Of a stretch of 64,000 nucleotides of DNA, positions 50,814 to 60,257 are shown piece after piece. The notes under the pieces are model-generated. The model was not told the DNA's origin. It made no database searches and worked only from the letters and a program-made list of their open reading frames with translations. Numbering within the stretch: position 1 is the stretch's first letter; each line of letters begins with the position of its first letter. A program made the position numbers and the translations under genes. This DNA comes from Flavobacterium sp. (GTDB lineage Bacteria; Bacteroidota; Bacteroidia; Flavobacteriales; Flavobacteriaceae): the NCBI RefSeq assembly GCF_017744675.1, contig NZ_JAGIAV010000004.1:234567-298566 (forward strand), in the 5' to 3' direction.

Positions 50814-53800
50814 TTTAAATAAGTATGATGATTTGAATTTTTATAAACAATTGCCAAAAGGCTTGGAAGCACAATTAACAATAAAGGCATAGCCACAATA
50901 AATCCTCCTATTACAGCTATAGCCAGAGGCTGATGCAACTCAGAGCCTGTTCCAATGCCAATGGCCAAGGGCATTAATGCAATTATAGCTCCGATTGCGG
51001 TCATTAATTTCGGTCTTAATCGTGTTGAAATCGAATAAATTAAAGACTGATTGATCTCTGATGTAATCTTGAAAGTTTCACGAAATTGCAGGAAAGTAAA
51101 AATGGCATTTTCGCTAATGATCCCTACAATCATAATGATTCCTGTATAACTCCCCACATTCAAAGGAACGTTGGTTAAAAAAAGCAATAAATAACTACCT
51201 GAAATCCCTAATACAGAAATAAAAAGAATAACCAAAGCGGCTCTAAAATCTCTGTATAGAAAAAGTATAACACCAAAAACCAGAAGCGAAGAAGCGATCA
51301 AAATCAGTAATAATTCTTTAAAAGCCTGTTGCTGCTCTTTATAAGCTCCGCCGTATTCAATATAATAACCTTGTGGCAATTTTATATTTTGATCTATTTT
51401 TTGCTGAATTTCATTCATTACACTTCCCAAACCACTATTATCCAGTCGTGCCGTCACCACGCTCATCATTTGCAAATTCTCTCTTTGCACTTCAGCGCTT
51501 CCTATTTCTGGCGTAATCGTAACCAAATTTGAAAGCAGAATTGATTGTCCTCCAGGAAGAAATACCTGCAATTGTTTGATTTCATCCAAAGTTCTTTTTT
51601 CGGAGTTTTTATAAATTAAACGAATCGCTGTGGTTTGCTCCTGCTCTAATAAAGTACCAATAACATTTCCTTCAAGCTGTGTTTGCATCTGAAACTGCAA
51701 ATCAGCTGGAGTAATGCCATATTGAGCAAGCAAAGTATAATTCGGTTCAATATGAACACTTGGTCCAGCCAGAACAATACCATCAAAAACATCAGCAGTT
51801 CCTTTGGTTTTTTCGACTAATGCACTTATGCTTTTTGCCAGGTTATTGAGTTTCTGTTGGTCATTCCCATAAATTTTGACTTCGATAGGAGAAACAGAAC
51901 TCATCAAATCGCCAAGCATATCGCCTATTACCTGTCCGAAATCAATACGCAAGGCAGGCTGGCTGTTTTCTATTTTTGCTCTAATATCATCAATCACATC
52001 ATTTGTGGTTACAGATCTGTCCTTTTTTAATTGAATAAGATAATCCCCTGTATTGGGTTCGGTAATAAAAAATCCCATTTGAGTTCCAGTTCTTCGGCTG
52101 TAGGCTTCTACATTAGGGTTTTTAATGATTATTTTTTCAACTTCACGCAGCATTCTGTCTGTTTCTTCGAGAGAAGTCCCTGGTGGTGATTGATAATCCA
52201 AGACAATACTTCCTTCATCCATTTCTGGTAAAAAACCAGTTTCGAGATTTGGAAGAATTATAAAAATAGATAGTGTCAATAACAAGCAAAAACCAATACT
52301 CAATACTGGCCTTTCAATGAAAAAAGAAACCCATTTTTGTTCTTTTACTTCATGAGTTTGGTATTGTTTTTTGACAGCAATTTTTTCTTTTTTAAAAAGC
52401 ATCAGATAAATAACCGGAAGCAATAACCATGTCACCAGAAAAGAACAGATAAGAGTGATAATCATAGTATCTGTTAGGACTTTAAAATACGAACCTGCAA
52501 CTCCGCTCATGAGCACAAATGGAATAAAAATTACAATGGTGCTAATTGACGAACCCAGCATCGCGGGAAATAAATAATCGATGGCTTTTTGCAATAAAGT
52601 TGTTACCGGTTCATCAGGATGTTCTTCGTGCGTGCGATGAATTTGTTCTACAACTACAATTGCGTCGTCTATAATCAACCCTAAAGCTGCCGCAATCGCA
52701 CCAAGAGTCATAATATTAAAAGTCTGTCCTGAAAAATACAATACAATAAGCGTCAAGCCTAAAGTGACAGGAATAGTGATTAGAATAGTTGCACTTGCTT
52801 TTACCGATTTTAAAAAAAGAACCGCAATAATAATTGCCAAAAACAATCCGATAAGAAGACTATCTGTAACGCTTTTTACTGCGTCATTTACAAAGTTTGC
52901 TTGTTCATAAAATGGTTTTATAGTAATATCTTTAGGCAATATCTTCTTAAGTTCCTGCATCTTTAGATTCATCGCATCAGACATTTCAATTAAATTGGCG
53001 TCGGGCTGTTTCATCACCGCAATCAGAATACTTTCTTTTCCGTTTGCATTGACCTTTATGTACTCTTTCGCCTCTCTAATTTCAACTTGGCAAATGTCGC
53101 TCAGCCTAACAATGCCTTTACTGTTATTACGAACAACCAGATTTTCAAGTTCGTCTTTCTTGTCTAATTGCGCATCTGTAACCGTGAGATACAAATGATG
53201 ATAATCTGCCAGATAACCATTTGATTTAATAAAATTAGTTTCGCCCATTACCTGCGTTACCATTGCTGGAGTAATGCCATAAGCGCTCATTTTATGATAA
53301 TCTAATGAAAGCCAATATTCCTTCTCCTTTCCCCCTACAATTCTAATTTCGCTCGTTCCTTGAATTTGCGATAAAAATGGTTTTATGGTATAAGTAGCAA
53401 TCTTTTTTAAATCTATAGCAGATCGGTCTTTGCTTTCAATAGCATAACCAATAACTGGAAGTATCGACGGATTCATCTTTTCGACCGTAACCTGCAAGTC
53501 TGGCGGAAGATCATTTTTAATTTGATTGATCTGCGCTTCTATTCGGGTTTTACTCAAATCGATATCAGATTGCCAGTCCATAAATGCCGAAATCTCACAA
53601 CTTCCCCTGCTTGTTGTACTTCTAACGGTTTCTAATCCCTGTACTTTTTTAATGGCACTTTCCAGAGGTTTAGTAACCGTAATCATCATTTTATATACGG
53701 GCTGCTGACCAGCATCGGCAATAATTTTTATTTTAGGAAATGTGATTTCAGGAAATAATCCGGTTTGCATTTTGGAGTACGAAAAAATCCCTCCCAAAAT

Positions 53801-53857
53801 AATTAGGAAGATAATTGTACTTAATCCGTTTTTATGTCGTGCAAAAAAAGGCAGCAT
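50810..53857 (-). CDS. RND efflux pump permease
   Basis: 1015 residues with the full RND duplication: TM1 at ~13-30, periplasmic loop, TM2-6 (~330-490), TM7 (~520-540), loop, TM8-12 (~850-1005). The TM4 motif GLIIDDAIVVVEQIHRTHEEHP carries the proton-relay Asp pair. LFPEITFPKIKI and DAGQQPVYKM at the N-terminus set it apart from the pump at 13321 and place it nearer a group of Bacteroidetes pumps associated with PAP2 genes. Charged-residue patterns for heavy-metal export (Met pairs of CusA) are not evident. It sits between the adaptor (6-bp gap) and the PAP2 gene (ATGA overlap). Confidence 0.94.
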   Translation of the reverse strand: MLPFFARHKNGLSTIIFLIILGGIFSYSKMQTGLFPEITFPKIKIIADAGQQPVYKMMITVTKPLESAIKKVQGLETVRSTTSRGSCEISAFMDWQSDIDLSKTRIEAQINQIKNDLPPDLQVTVEKMNPSILPVIGYAIESKDRSAIDLKKIATYTIKPFLSQIQGTSEIRIVGGKEKEYWLSLDYHKMSAYGITPAMVTQVMGETNFIKSNGYLADYHHLYLTVTDAQLDKKDELENLVVRNNSKGIVRLSDICQVEIREAKEYIKVNANGKESILIAVMKQPDANLIEMSDAMNLKMQELKKILPKDITIKPFYEQANFVNDAVKSVTDSLLIGLFLAIIIAVLFLKSVKASATILITIPVTLGLTLIVLYFSGQTFNIMTLGAIAAALGLIIDDAIVVVEQIHRTHEEHPDEPVTTLLQKAIDYLFPAMLGSSISTIVIFIPFVLMSGVAGSYFKVLTDTMIITLICSFLVTWLLLPVIYLMLFKKEKIAVKKQYQTHEVKEQKWVSFFIERPVLSIGFCLLLTLSIFIILPNLETGFLPEMDEGSIVLDYQSPPGTSLEETDRMLREVEKIIIKNPNVEAYSRRTGTQMGFFITEPNTGDYLIQLKKDRSVTTNDVIDDIRAKIENSQPALRIDFGQVIGDMLGDLMSSVSPIEVKIYGNDQQKLNNLAKSISALVEKTKGTADVFDGIVLAGPSVHIEPNYTLLAQYGITPADLQFQMQTQLEGNVIGTLLEQEQTTAIRLIYKNSEKRTLDEIKQLQVFLPGGQSILLSNLVTITPEIGSAEVQRENLQMMSVVTARLDNSGLGSVMNEIQQKIDQNIKLPQGYYIEYGGAYKEQQQAFKELLLILIASSLLVFGVILFLYRDFRAALVILFISVLGISGSYLLLFLTNVPLNVGSYTGIIMIVGIISENAIFTFLQFRETFKITSEINQSLIYSISTRLRPKLMTAIGAIIALMPLAIGIGTGSELHQPLAIAVIGGFIVAMPLLLIVLPSLLAIVYKNSNHHTYLK

Positions 53858-53863
53858 ACTAGC

Positions 53864-54790
53864 TTATTTATTTGTGATTTTTATTTTGATGGTATCTCCA
53901 ACACCATAATTCCCTGTAAGTAAAATTTGATCTGATGGCTTTAATTTTGGAGACAAAATCTCTATTTTTTTCAAAGATTCAATTCCTTTCTTGATCGGAA
54001 CTTTCACTGCATGATCTTTCCCTATAACTTTCATAATCCAGAAGTCTGTTTGCGTTTCATCACTCAAAACGGCTTCTTTAGGCAGGCTGATTGTTTTATT
54101 TAAAGTTGTTTTATCAATTCTGACTTTCACAATTAAATTCTCAGGAATGTTTGAGTTTTGAAGTGTTTTCAAAATAACATTCTGTGTCTGGGATGCCGGA
54201 TCAACAGTTGGCATGTATTTTTGAACTTTTGTTTTAATAATTGTTCCATCAGGTAAATACACATTTAATAATTCGTTGACTTTTACATATCTTTTCAATT
54301 CGTATGGAAGACTAAGCACAATCGAAAAACTCTCTGCATCATTTATAATTGCCAATGCATCGCCTTCCTGAACATAATCGCCTTTTTGAACATTGACCGC
54401 CGTTATATACCCATCACAAGTTGCTCTTAAGTTTATGGCACCGCCAAAATTGAGGCTGCGATCCAGTTTATTAATCGTATTTCCAAGTACTTTTGCTTCA
54501 CGGGTTTTAAGGGAAAAAAGCAACTGATTCTTTTGTACAAAATCATTAGATACCGCTTTCACAACTTCCAAATAACCTGTTGTATTCGCTTTTATAGTAT
54601 TTTTAATCAAATAGGTTGTGGTTGCATTCAAGTCAACAAAACTTTCTATTGCTGTAGTATCAATATGCGTTACAGTTACGGGCACACTTACCTCGATAGG
54701 AGTTTCCGGCACAGATTTTTTATTGCACGAACCCAAAATAACAATCAGTGTCAATAAGGGCATTACGATTGTATATCTCTTTTTATTCAT
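53864..54790 (-). CDS. RND periplasmic adaptor, lipoprotein type
   Basis: 308 residues from ATG 54790, which overlaps the TolC gene's stop (ATGAATAA) by 8 bases. A longer reading lacks a signal peptide and is rejected. The N-terminus has an SPII signal (YTIVMPLLTLIVILGSC) so it is anchored by lipid. Half-motifs of the lipoyl domain are ANTTGYLEVVKAVSNDFVQKNQLLFSL and CDGYITAVNVQKGDYVQEGDALAII. The helical hairpin between them is very short (~25 residues). A short hairpin suggests a different docking geometry with TolC. Middle gene of TolC-adaptor-pump-PAP2. Confidence 0.9.
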   Translation of the reverse strand: MNKKRYTIVMPLLTLIVILGSCNKKSVPETPIEVSVPVTVTHIDTTAIESFVDLNATTTYLIKNTIKANTTGYLEVVKAVSNDFVQKNQLLFSLKTREAKVLGNTINKLDRSLNFGGAINLRATCDGYITAVNVQKGDYVQEGDALAIINDAESFSIVLSLPYELKRYVKVNELLNVYLPDGTIIKTKVQKYMPTVDPASQTQNVILKTLQNSNIPENLIVKVRIDKTTLNKTISLPKEAVLSDETQTDFWIMKVIGKDHAVKVPIKKGIESLKKIEILSPKLKPSDQILLTGNYGVGDTIKIKITNK

Positions 54791-56033
54791 TTGATTTCCA
54801 GTAATTAATTTCATTAATAATCTGTAGCTTATTAACGGTATTTTGCGCCATTGCGTCCTGAATCGAAATAATGTTGCTAAGCGCAATAATATATTCTGTG
54901 ATTTGCGCGTCTCCAGTAAGCAAGAGTTTTTTGTTTGCCTCTATAAGAGTTTCGGCAACAGAAAGCTGTGATTGCAGCATTTTGCTGGTTTCTGCGCTTT
55001 GATTAAATTTCTGATCGAGCAATAAAAGCTGTTGGTCGTATTGCCTTTTAAAATTCTTATTATAGCTGTCAATGGTAGCTAGCGCCATACTGTTTTTTTG
55101 GTGTTGAAGGCTTCTCTGATTTCCGTCATAAATTGGAATACTCAAACCTAAACCCACACTAAAACCAAAATTTTTATATCCCTGATAAACAAAACTCGAA
55201 TTATATCCAGCATCTCCTAAAAGAGATAAAGCCGGTTTGTAGGTATTGTCGATAAGCTTGTCTGAATTTTTTATTTTTAAGCTGTCAACTTCAAACTGTT
55301 TAAAGAAAATACTGCCTTGTTCTTTATCTATTTTTATCGTTAAATCGGGGTTTTTTAGTTTTACAAAAGCAGTGTCTTTTTCTCCAGTAAGATAATTGAG
55401 CAAAGCCAAATCGTTCTGATATTGCTGTCTAAGTTGCAAAGCTGCCAATTCTTGTTGTTTGACTGTTGCATTAAAAATTAGATAATCTGTTTGTTTGTAA
55501 ATAGAACTTCTGGCAAGTTTTTTCAGAATCACATCTTCCTCTTTCAAAAGAGAGATGATTTTGTTGTTGTATTCCATTTGTGTTTCGGTACCAAAAGCGG
55601 CAATATATTGGGCTATTATGCTTTTGTCCAAATCCTTAACCGCTATTTTTTTATTGATGATCAGCGCATCTTTAATTAATTTAAAAGAATCTGCTTGAGA
55701 GTTGAGCTGGTTTTTGCTCATTATCCTTTTATTAACTCCAACTAGTGCCGAAACCATTTGTCCGTTACTCAAAGCGGTATCATATCCATAACCGTTAATT
55801 ACAGGCGCATAATTTGCATTTAAATTTCCTGCAACCTGAGTTTTATAAGCTGCTCGATTAATTAGACTGTCAAGAGTAGAAATCTTAATCTGATTTTGAT
55901 AATCAGCCAATAAAGGAGAATTTGTTCTGGCTTTTTGTATAAAATAGCTCAAATCTTTCTCTTGAGAAAAAGATCTGGCACCAACCCAAACAAGTATGAA
56001 AAAAAAACACCATTTCATGTCTATAGACTTCAA
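54783..56033 (-). CDS. TolC family outer-membrane protein
   Basis: 416 residues, signal peptide ending near ARSFSQ (~24). Two OEP-type halves with long helical stretches (DLSYFIQKARTNSPLLADYQNQIKI; LDQKFNQSAETSKMLQSQLSVAETLI), and GDAQITEYIIALSNIISIQDAM near the C-terminus in place of the usual G.....L. It is the first gene of the second efflux operon and 13 bp downstream of the YncE-like gene, so the transcript may begin further upstream. The sequence is well diverged from the TolC at 16456. Confidence 0.9.
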   Translation of the reverse strand: MKSIDMKWCFFFILVWVGARSFSQEKDLSYFIQKARTNSPLLADYQNQIKISTLDSLINRAAYKTQVAGNLNANYAPVINGYGYDTALSNGQMVSALVGVNKRIMSKNQLNSQADSFKLIKDALIINKKIAVKDLDKSIIAQYIAAFGTETQMEYNNKIISLLKEEDVILKKLARSSIYKQTDYLIFNATVKQQELAALQLRQQYQNDLALLNYLTGEKDTAFVKLKNPDLTIKIDKEQGSIFFKQFEVDSLKIKNSDKLIDNTYKPALSLLGDAGYNSSFVYQGYKNFGFSVGLGLSIPIYDGNQRSLQHQKNSMALATIDSYNKNFKRQYDQQLLLLDQKFNQSAETSKMLQSQLSVAETLIEANKKLLLTGDAQITEYIIALSNIISIQDAMAQNTVNKLQIINEINYWKSNE

Positions 56034-56046
56034 GAATTATAGGAGA

Positions 56047-57054
56047 TTACTTCACCACCAAAATCTTAAAAGAGTTAGGAGTAATTGTCGCACGCGGATG
56101 AGGATTTTCTGCTGTCACCTCAGGAGTTTTTCCAAATTCACTCGTTGGCATATATAGTACTCCCGTAGCTTTACTCATCGTAATTGTACGGGCGCCTTTT
56201 GCAGTAGTAACAGTTTCTGCAACGGCATAACTGTCTTTATCTTTTTGTTTAATTACGGTCAAAGTTCCTTCACCGTTTGAGCTGAAAATTAGTTTTCTTT
56301 TGGCATCAAAGAAAACACCATCAGAACCTTTGCCAATTGGCAGCGTAGTTACAACCTTTCCTGTAATTGCATTAGTTACAACTAGCATTGAATTTCCGCA
56401 GACACTAAAAAGTCTATCGTTTACCTCGTCAAAAGCCAATCCTGAAGGTTCATCACAAGGACTGATATCAAACGTCTTTATTACTTCTAATTTAGCAGCA
56501 TCAATAACTTTGATTTGATTTTTATCTTCAATATTTACATAAATCAGTCCTTTACTATTTGTTGCAGAAAATTCAGGTTTTCCGTCAAGCGGAATTGTTT
56601 TTACAATTTTATTAGTAATAGCGTCGAGAACTGTCGCATCACTGCTTTTAGCATTATAAATAAAAACTTTCTTTGAAAATTTATCATACAAAACGGCATC
56701 AGGTTTTATGCCCTGAATTGCCACTTTTTCCATTAATTCAAGAGTGGTCAAATTAACAATCGTAACCGCATTATCACCTCCGTCAGTTATAAAAGCTTTA
56801 TTAAGATCATTAGCAATCGCAATACCATGGACACCTTTTGTGTCTGAAATTGTAGCTATTGTTACATCGGTTTTTAAATCAATAACATTGACTACATTTC
56901 CATGAGACACAAATAATCTTTGCGCCGCTTCATCTACTGATAAATAATCCCATCCGAGATCGCCAGCAACTTTAATTTCTTTAGATAATTTGAAGTTTTG
57001 AGCCGTTAAAAAAGATGTAGAAACTAGAAGCAAAAAAAGGCATAAGAATTTCAT
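56047..57054 (-). CDS. YncE-family secreted beta-propeller
   Basis: 335 residues from ATG 57054 (an upstream TTG is out of favour). Signal peptide KFLCLFLLLVSTSFLTAQ. The mature part consists of repeated ~40-residue blades: RLFVSHGNVVNVIDLKTD, KAFITDGGDNAVTIVNLTTL, KVFIYNAKSSDATVLDAIT, RLFSVCGNSMLVVTNAITGKV, pointing to a seven-blade YVTN/YncE propeller. Such proteins are periplasmic with unknown ligand; some bind DNA or peptidoglycan. It lies directly upstream (13 bp) of the TolC-RND genes and may be part of the same operon. Confidence 0.9.
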   Translation of the reverse strand: MKFLCLFLLLVSTSFLTAQNFKLSKEIKVAGDLGWDYLSVDEAAQRLFVSHGNVVNVIDLKTDVTIATISDTKGVHGIAIANDLNKAFITDGGDNAVTIVNLTTLELMEKVAIQGIKPDAVLYDKFSKKVFIYNAKSSDATVLDAITNKIVKTIPLDGKPEFSATNSKGLIYVNIEDKNQIKVIDAAKLEVIKTFDISPCDEPSGLAFDEVNDRLFSVCGNSMLVVTNAITGKVVTTLPIGKGSDGVFFDAKRKLIFSSNGEGTLTVIKQKDKDSYAVAETVTTAKGARTITMSKATGVLYMPTSEFGKTPEVTAENPHPRATITPNSFKILVVK

Positions 57055-57120
57055 AATAAGCAATTTAAATTCATACCAAAATTGGCAATAAATCCTGAAT
57101 TAATTCTGAATTGCCTCTTA

Positions 57121-57160
57121 AGCAACGCTTAATGTTGCATTAAGCATTGCTATTTTTTGT
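57121..57160 (+). terminator. Terminator-like hairpin with T-tract on plus strand
   Basis: AGCAACGCTTAATG pairs with CATTAAGCATTGCT (57121-57134 with 57138-57151) and an ATTTTTT tail follows on plus. The neighbouring genes are both on minus, where no T-run follows, so the plus strand orientation is odd. Confidence 0.6.
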
Positions 57161-57190
57161 ATTAAATTATAGGCTATTATGGTCTCTGGA

Positions 57191-57958
57191 TTAAAGCCTT
57201 AAATAGGCTGCTAACTGAATAATATTATTGTTTACATTGACATTTCTGCCATTTATATACTGATACATATACCCCGCTTCCAAATCAAATTTTGGGCTGA
57301 AGCGCCATCCAAAAGATATATATGCCCTGTTCTGATCGAAGAAGCCTCCATTAGTTAGTGTAGGCGCATTATCCAGATTGACAAAAAGCTCATCCTGCAA
57401 TGACACGAAAGCGCCATTAGTGAAATTATCGGTTTTTATTAATGGAAAGATTGTTCGAAGAAAATAGCGAAGACGCAGAGAAAATTCCGAACCGTCATTT
57501 ACTATTGATCCATTTTCAAGATAAGATTTGCCAATAAACCGCTCTTCTAGTCTCACACGGTGCTGCAAAGATGTAAAATGCCCGCCTTTAAATCTCTGGT
57601 TAAAAATAAACTGTTCCCAGATACGATGCTCGGGCACCATATCAGAAGCCGTTTCTATAACCCGTCGATTTCCTACATAGGCATATCCGATGGTGAGTAC
57701 TACATTTTTGGAAGCATGATAATTCAGTCCAGGGCGTATTATAAAACTCTGTACATGTTCTATCTCATCACTGCTTCGCAACTGTGTATCGAAATGAATA
57801 CTGAGCTTTTCATTCAACTTATAGGACGCAAAAACAGCACCCCATCCTGTAAAAGTGTTGTCTGTCTGGGCACTTAATACTAAACTATAAAAAAAAGCCA
57901 GCATCAAGATGCCTTTTCTGCTCATAAAGCCATTGATATCGCCACTAAACCTTATCAT
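57191..57958 (-). CDS. DUF2490 family outer-membrane protein
   Basis: 255 residues. Signal peptide region RKGILMLAFFYSLVLSAQ; a later ATG at 57925 would give a shorter n-region and is a valid alternative. The mature part is a series of amphipathic strands (DNTFTGWGAVFASYKLNEKLSIHFDTQLR, NVVLTIGYAYVGNR, FSLRLRYFL, YISFGWRFSPKFDLEAGYMYQYI), with a final hydrophobic strand LAAYLRL. This matches DUF2490, a barrel-like family of unknown role. It lies 9 bp after the carbonic anhydrase gene and is likely cotranscribed. Confidence 0.85.
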   Translation of the reverse strand: MIRFSGDINGFMSRKGILMLAFFYSLVLSAQTDNTFTGWGAVFASYKLNEKLSIHFDTQLRSSDEIEHVQSFIIRPGLNYHASKNVVLTIGYAYVGNRRVIETASDMVPEHRIWEQFIFNQRFKGGHFTSLQHRVRLEERFIGKSYLENGSIVNDGSEFSLRLRYFLRTIFPLIKTDNFTNGAFVSLQDELFVNLDNAPTLTNGGFFDQNRAYISFGWRFSPKFDLEAGYMYQYINGRNVNVNNNIIQLAAYLRL

Positions 57959-57967
57959 ATTTGGGAC

Positions 57968-58723
57968 CTACAAAAATTCAACTTTACCAGTATGCAGATC
58001 ATAATAGCCGCCAATTATTTTTATCTGGCCTTTATCCTCCATTTCTTTTAAAATAGGACTTTTCGCTTTGATATTCTCTATAGTGAACAACACATTTTGC
58101 TTTGCAACCGCTTCTACATAAGCTTCATCTTTTGAGGATTTTTCTCCTTTAAAGTCCTTCACTCTGCCAATAGCAGGTTTGATATTGGCAAGCATTGGCG
58201 TGATATTTCCTAACTGAACATTGTCTATTGCGCCTTTGACGGCACCGCATGACTCATGCCCCAATACAAGTATGACTTTTGCTCCAGAAACTTTACAGCC
58301 AAATTCCATGCTGCCTAAAATGTCTGTATTGGAAAAGTTTCCAGCCACACGTGCTACAAAGATATCTCCAATACCGCGATCAAATACATCCTCTACCGGT
58401 ATGCGGCTGTCAAGACATGATAATATTACTGCTTTCGGAAACTGCCCTTCAGTAGCATTTCTAACCATAGAAGAATGGTCTCTAAGAGTCAAATCATTGT
58501 TTATGAAACGCTGATTCCCATCTTTAAGGGCTGTGATCACCGCATCTGGCGTAAGCGCATTTTGTTCTGCGGCAGTTAAAACTTTTTCACGAAGTATTGG
58601 CTGATTAGAAGCAGGCTTGCTCACAGTATCTGATGCTTTTTTCTCAGTTGATGTTTCAGCAGGTTTTTCTTTGCACGAAAATAAAGCCGCAGACAGTGCC
58701 AGGCTTAAGACAATTTTTTTCAT
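57968..58723 (-). CDS. Beta-class carbonic anhydrase, lipoprotein
   Basis: 251 residues with an SPII signal (SLALSAALFSC, lipid Cys17). The beta-CA zinc site is complete: Cys103 with Asp105-Ser-Arg107 (CLDSRIP), and His156 with Cys159 (GHESCGAV). It interconverts CO2 and bicarbonate. Most beta enzymes are cytosolic; here the lipid anchor puts the enzyme in the periplasm or on the outer membrane. A ~30-residue Lys/Glu/Ser-rich linker follows the lipid Cys. It is followed 9 bp later by the DUF2490 gene. Periplasmic hydration of CO2 would fit pH or bicarbonate management. Confidence 0.93.
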   Translation of the reverse strand: MKKIVLSLALSAALFSCKEKPAETSTEKKASDTVSKPASNQPILREKVLTAAEQNALTPDAVITALKDGNQRFINNDLTLRDHSSMVRNATEGQFPKAVILSCLDSRIPVEDVFDRGIGDIFVARVAGNFSNTDILGSMEFGCKVSGAKVILVLGHESCGAVKGAIDNVQLGNITPMLANIKPAIGRVKDFKGEKSSKDEAYVEAVAKQNVLFTIENIKAKSPILKEMEDKGQIKIIGGYYDLHTGKVEFL

Positions 58724-58870
58724 ATGTAAGTTTATTTATAAGAATTTACAATAAATTTACTAAACAAAACCTTACAACAAAAAACATTAACACTTATAAA
58801 TCAAACAATTACAAATTTTACAATATTGGCTGTTTGTTTTTGCCACAACATAAAATAAAATGTCACTTAA

Positions 58871-59512
58871 TTAATTATCAACCTCTTGGCTTCTTGTTTG
58901 GATTTTAAAAATTCCAAATACAAAATTCTGAACAGTTCCAAAAGGAGTATTATGGTCAACTGTAAATTTATCGATCAATGTAAAATCAGGCTTAAATCGC
59001 TCTTCTAAAGATTGTTCAGAATATTGCTTAATCTCTATTCCACTACATTTTAATGGTCCAGTTTTAGAAAAAGTGCCAATTGCCAAAATTCCATTTTTGG
59101 CTAATCCTTCTCTTGCAATTTCCTGATATTTTAAGATGTCTTTTTCTACAGTCAAAAAATGAAAAGCTGCGCGATCATGCCAAAAGTCATATTTAACCTC
59201 TGGCTTGAAATCTGTTACATCAGATACAATCCAATTTACTTTTTTGGCATCGCTGCCTAAACGCCTTTTGGCTTTTGAAATCGCCTCTTCTGAGATATCT
59301 AAAACTGTTATATCCGAATATCCAAGCTTGAGAAGATTATCAGCCAAAAAACTATCTCCTCCACCAATATCGATGATTTTCGCATCAAGAGGAATGTTAT
59401 ATTTTTTTAAGAAATCTAATGAAGTCTGAGGAACAGGCTGGTACCAGCTTACCTCTTTCAATTCTTTGGTCTTATAAATAGTTTCCCAATGTTCCTTTTT
59501 ATCTATTTCCAT
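58871..59512 (-). CDS. Class I SAM-dependent methyltransferase
   Basis: 213 residues, Rossmann fold. Motif I is KIIDIGGGDSFLADNLL (~45), the acidic post-II residue is in ITVLDISEEAI, and motif IV is YDFWHDRAAFHFL. The beginning KKEHWETIYKTKELKEVSWYQP resembles the TPMT/TehB-like methyltransferases, and the downstream text LKCSGIEIKQYSEQSLEERF fits. Substrate is unknown; similar proteins methylate small thiols or toxic oxyanions. It lies next to sulfur-handling rhodanese genes on the same strand. Confidence 0.88.
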   Translation of the reverse strand: MEIDKKEHWETIYKTKELKEVSWYQPVPQTSLDFLKKYNIPLDAKIIDIGGGDSFLADNLLKLGYSDITVLDISEEAISKAKRRLGSDAKKVNWIVSDVTDFKPEVKYDFWHDRAAFHFLTVEKDILKYQEIAREGLAKNGILAIGTFSKTGPLKCSGIEIKQYSEQSLEERFKPDFTLIDKFTVDHNTPFGTVQNFVFGIFKIQTRSQEVDN

Positions 59513-59582
59513 ATATTTTTAAACTTTTTTCTTTTTATAAATCTCAGCAGCAGATTAAACCTTTTTTTGGGCTTTTAAATGT

Positions 59583-60248
59583 TTAAACACTTACAGGAAG
59601 ATTCTCTGATTTCCAGTCTGGATATCCTTCTGCCATTCTATTGGCCCTGAAACCCTCTTTTAGAAGTAATTCCACGGCTTGATCGGCATAGACACAAAAT
59701 GGCCCACGGCAATAAGCAATAATTTCCATCTCTTTAGATAATTCGCCCATTCGTAGAGACAACTCATCAAACGGAATAGAGAGTGCCTGATCAATATGGC
59801 CACGCATAAATTCTTTTGTAGAACGGACATCTAAAAGCAAGACACCACCATTGGAAATCTTTTGGAAAAGTTCATCCATGGTGACAGGTTCCATAGCGTG
59901 ATGATTTTTTCTAAATTCATCTATTGTCGCTAGAACTTCCCCATTGTGTTTTACTCCCAAATCTCTTAAATTTCTCCAGGCATCAAACACTTTTTCATCG
60001 CTTAAAGAATAAAAGATAAAATTTCCTTCCTTTTTAATATCAACCAATCCCGCAGCCTTCAATACTTGCAGATGCTGAGATGCGTTGGCCACACTCATAT
60101 CTGTATTTTGAGCAATTTCTTCTACAGAAAAAGCTCCTTGCGCCAACAAATCAATAACTTCCATCCGATGCGGATTCGCCAATGCTTTTGTTATTTTGGC
60201 AAGTTGGCCATAGATTGCATTTTTAAAATCTCTTTTATTTGCATCCAT
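59583..60248 (-). CDS. ArsR-type regulator fused to a rhodanese domain
   Basis: 221 residues. Residues ~15-90 are an ArsR winged HTH (LANPHRMEVIDLLAQGAFSVEEIAQNTDMSVANASQHLQVLKAAGLV) without the classical ELCVC metal site. Residues ~120-218 form a rhodanese domain (VLLLDVRSTKEFMRGHIDQALSIPFDEL) with an active-site loop CRGPFC (Cys180, Cys185), a six-member loop typical of persulfide-handling rhodaneses. The fusion suggests persulfide- or sulfur-responsive regulation. Just 9 bp after the adjacent rhodanese-like gene. Confidence 0.92.
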   Translation of the reverse strand: MDANKRDFKNAIYGQLAKITKALANPHRMEVIDLLAQGAFSVEEIAQNTDMSVANASQHLQVLKAAGLVDIKKEGNFIFYSLSDEKVFDAWRNLRDLGVKHNGEVLATIDEFRKNHHAMEPVTMDELFQKISNGGVLLLDVRSTKEFMRGHIDQALSIPFDELSLRMGELSKEMEIIAYCRGPFCVYADQAVELLLKEGFRANRMAEGYPDWKSENLPVSV

Positions 60249-60257
60249 TTTACAAAA

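Noticed and set aside
54791..54886. N-terminal extension of the adaptor gene
   Set aside because: It lies antisense-free but inside the TolC gene and would bury the lipoprotein signal; the ATG overlapping the TolC stop is better.
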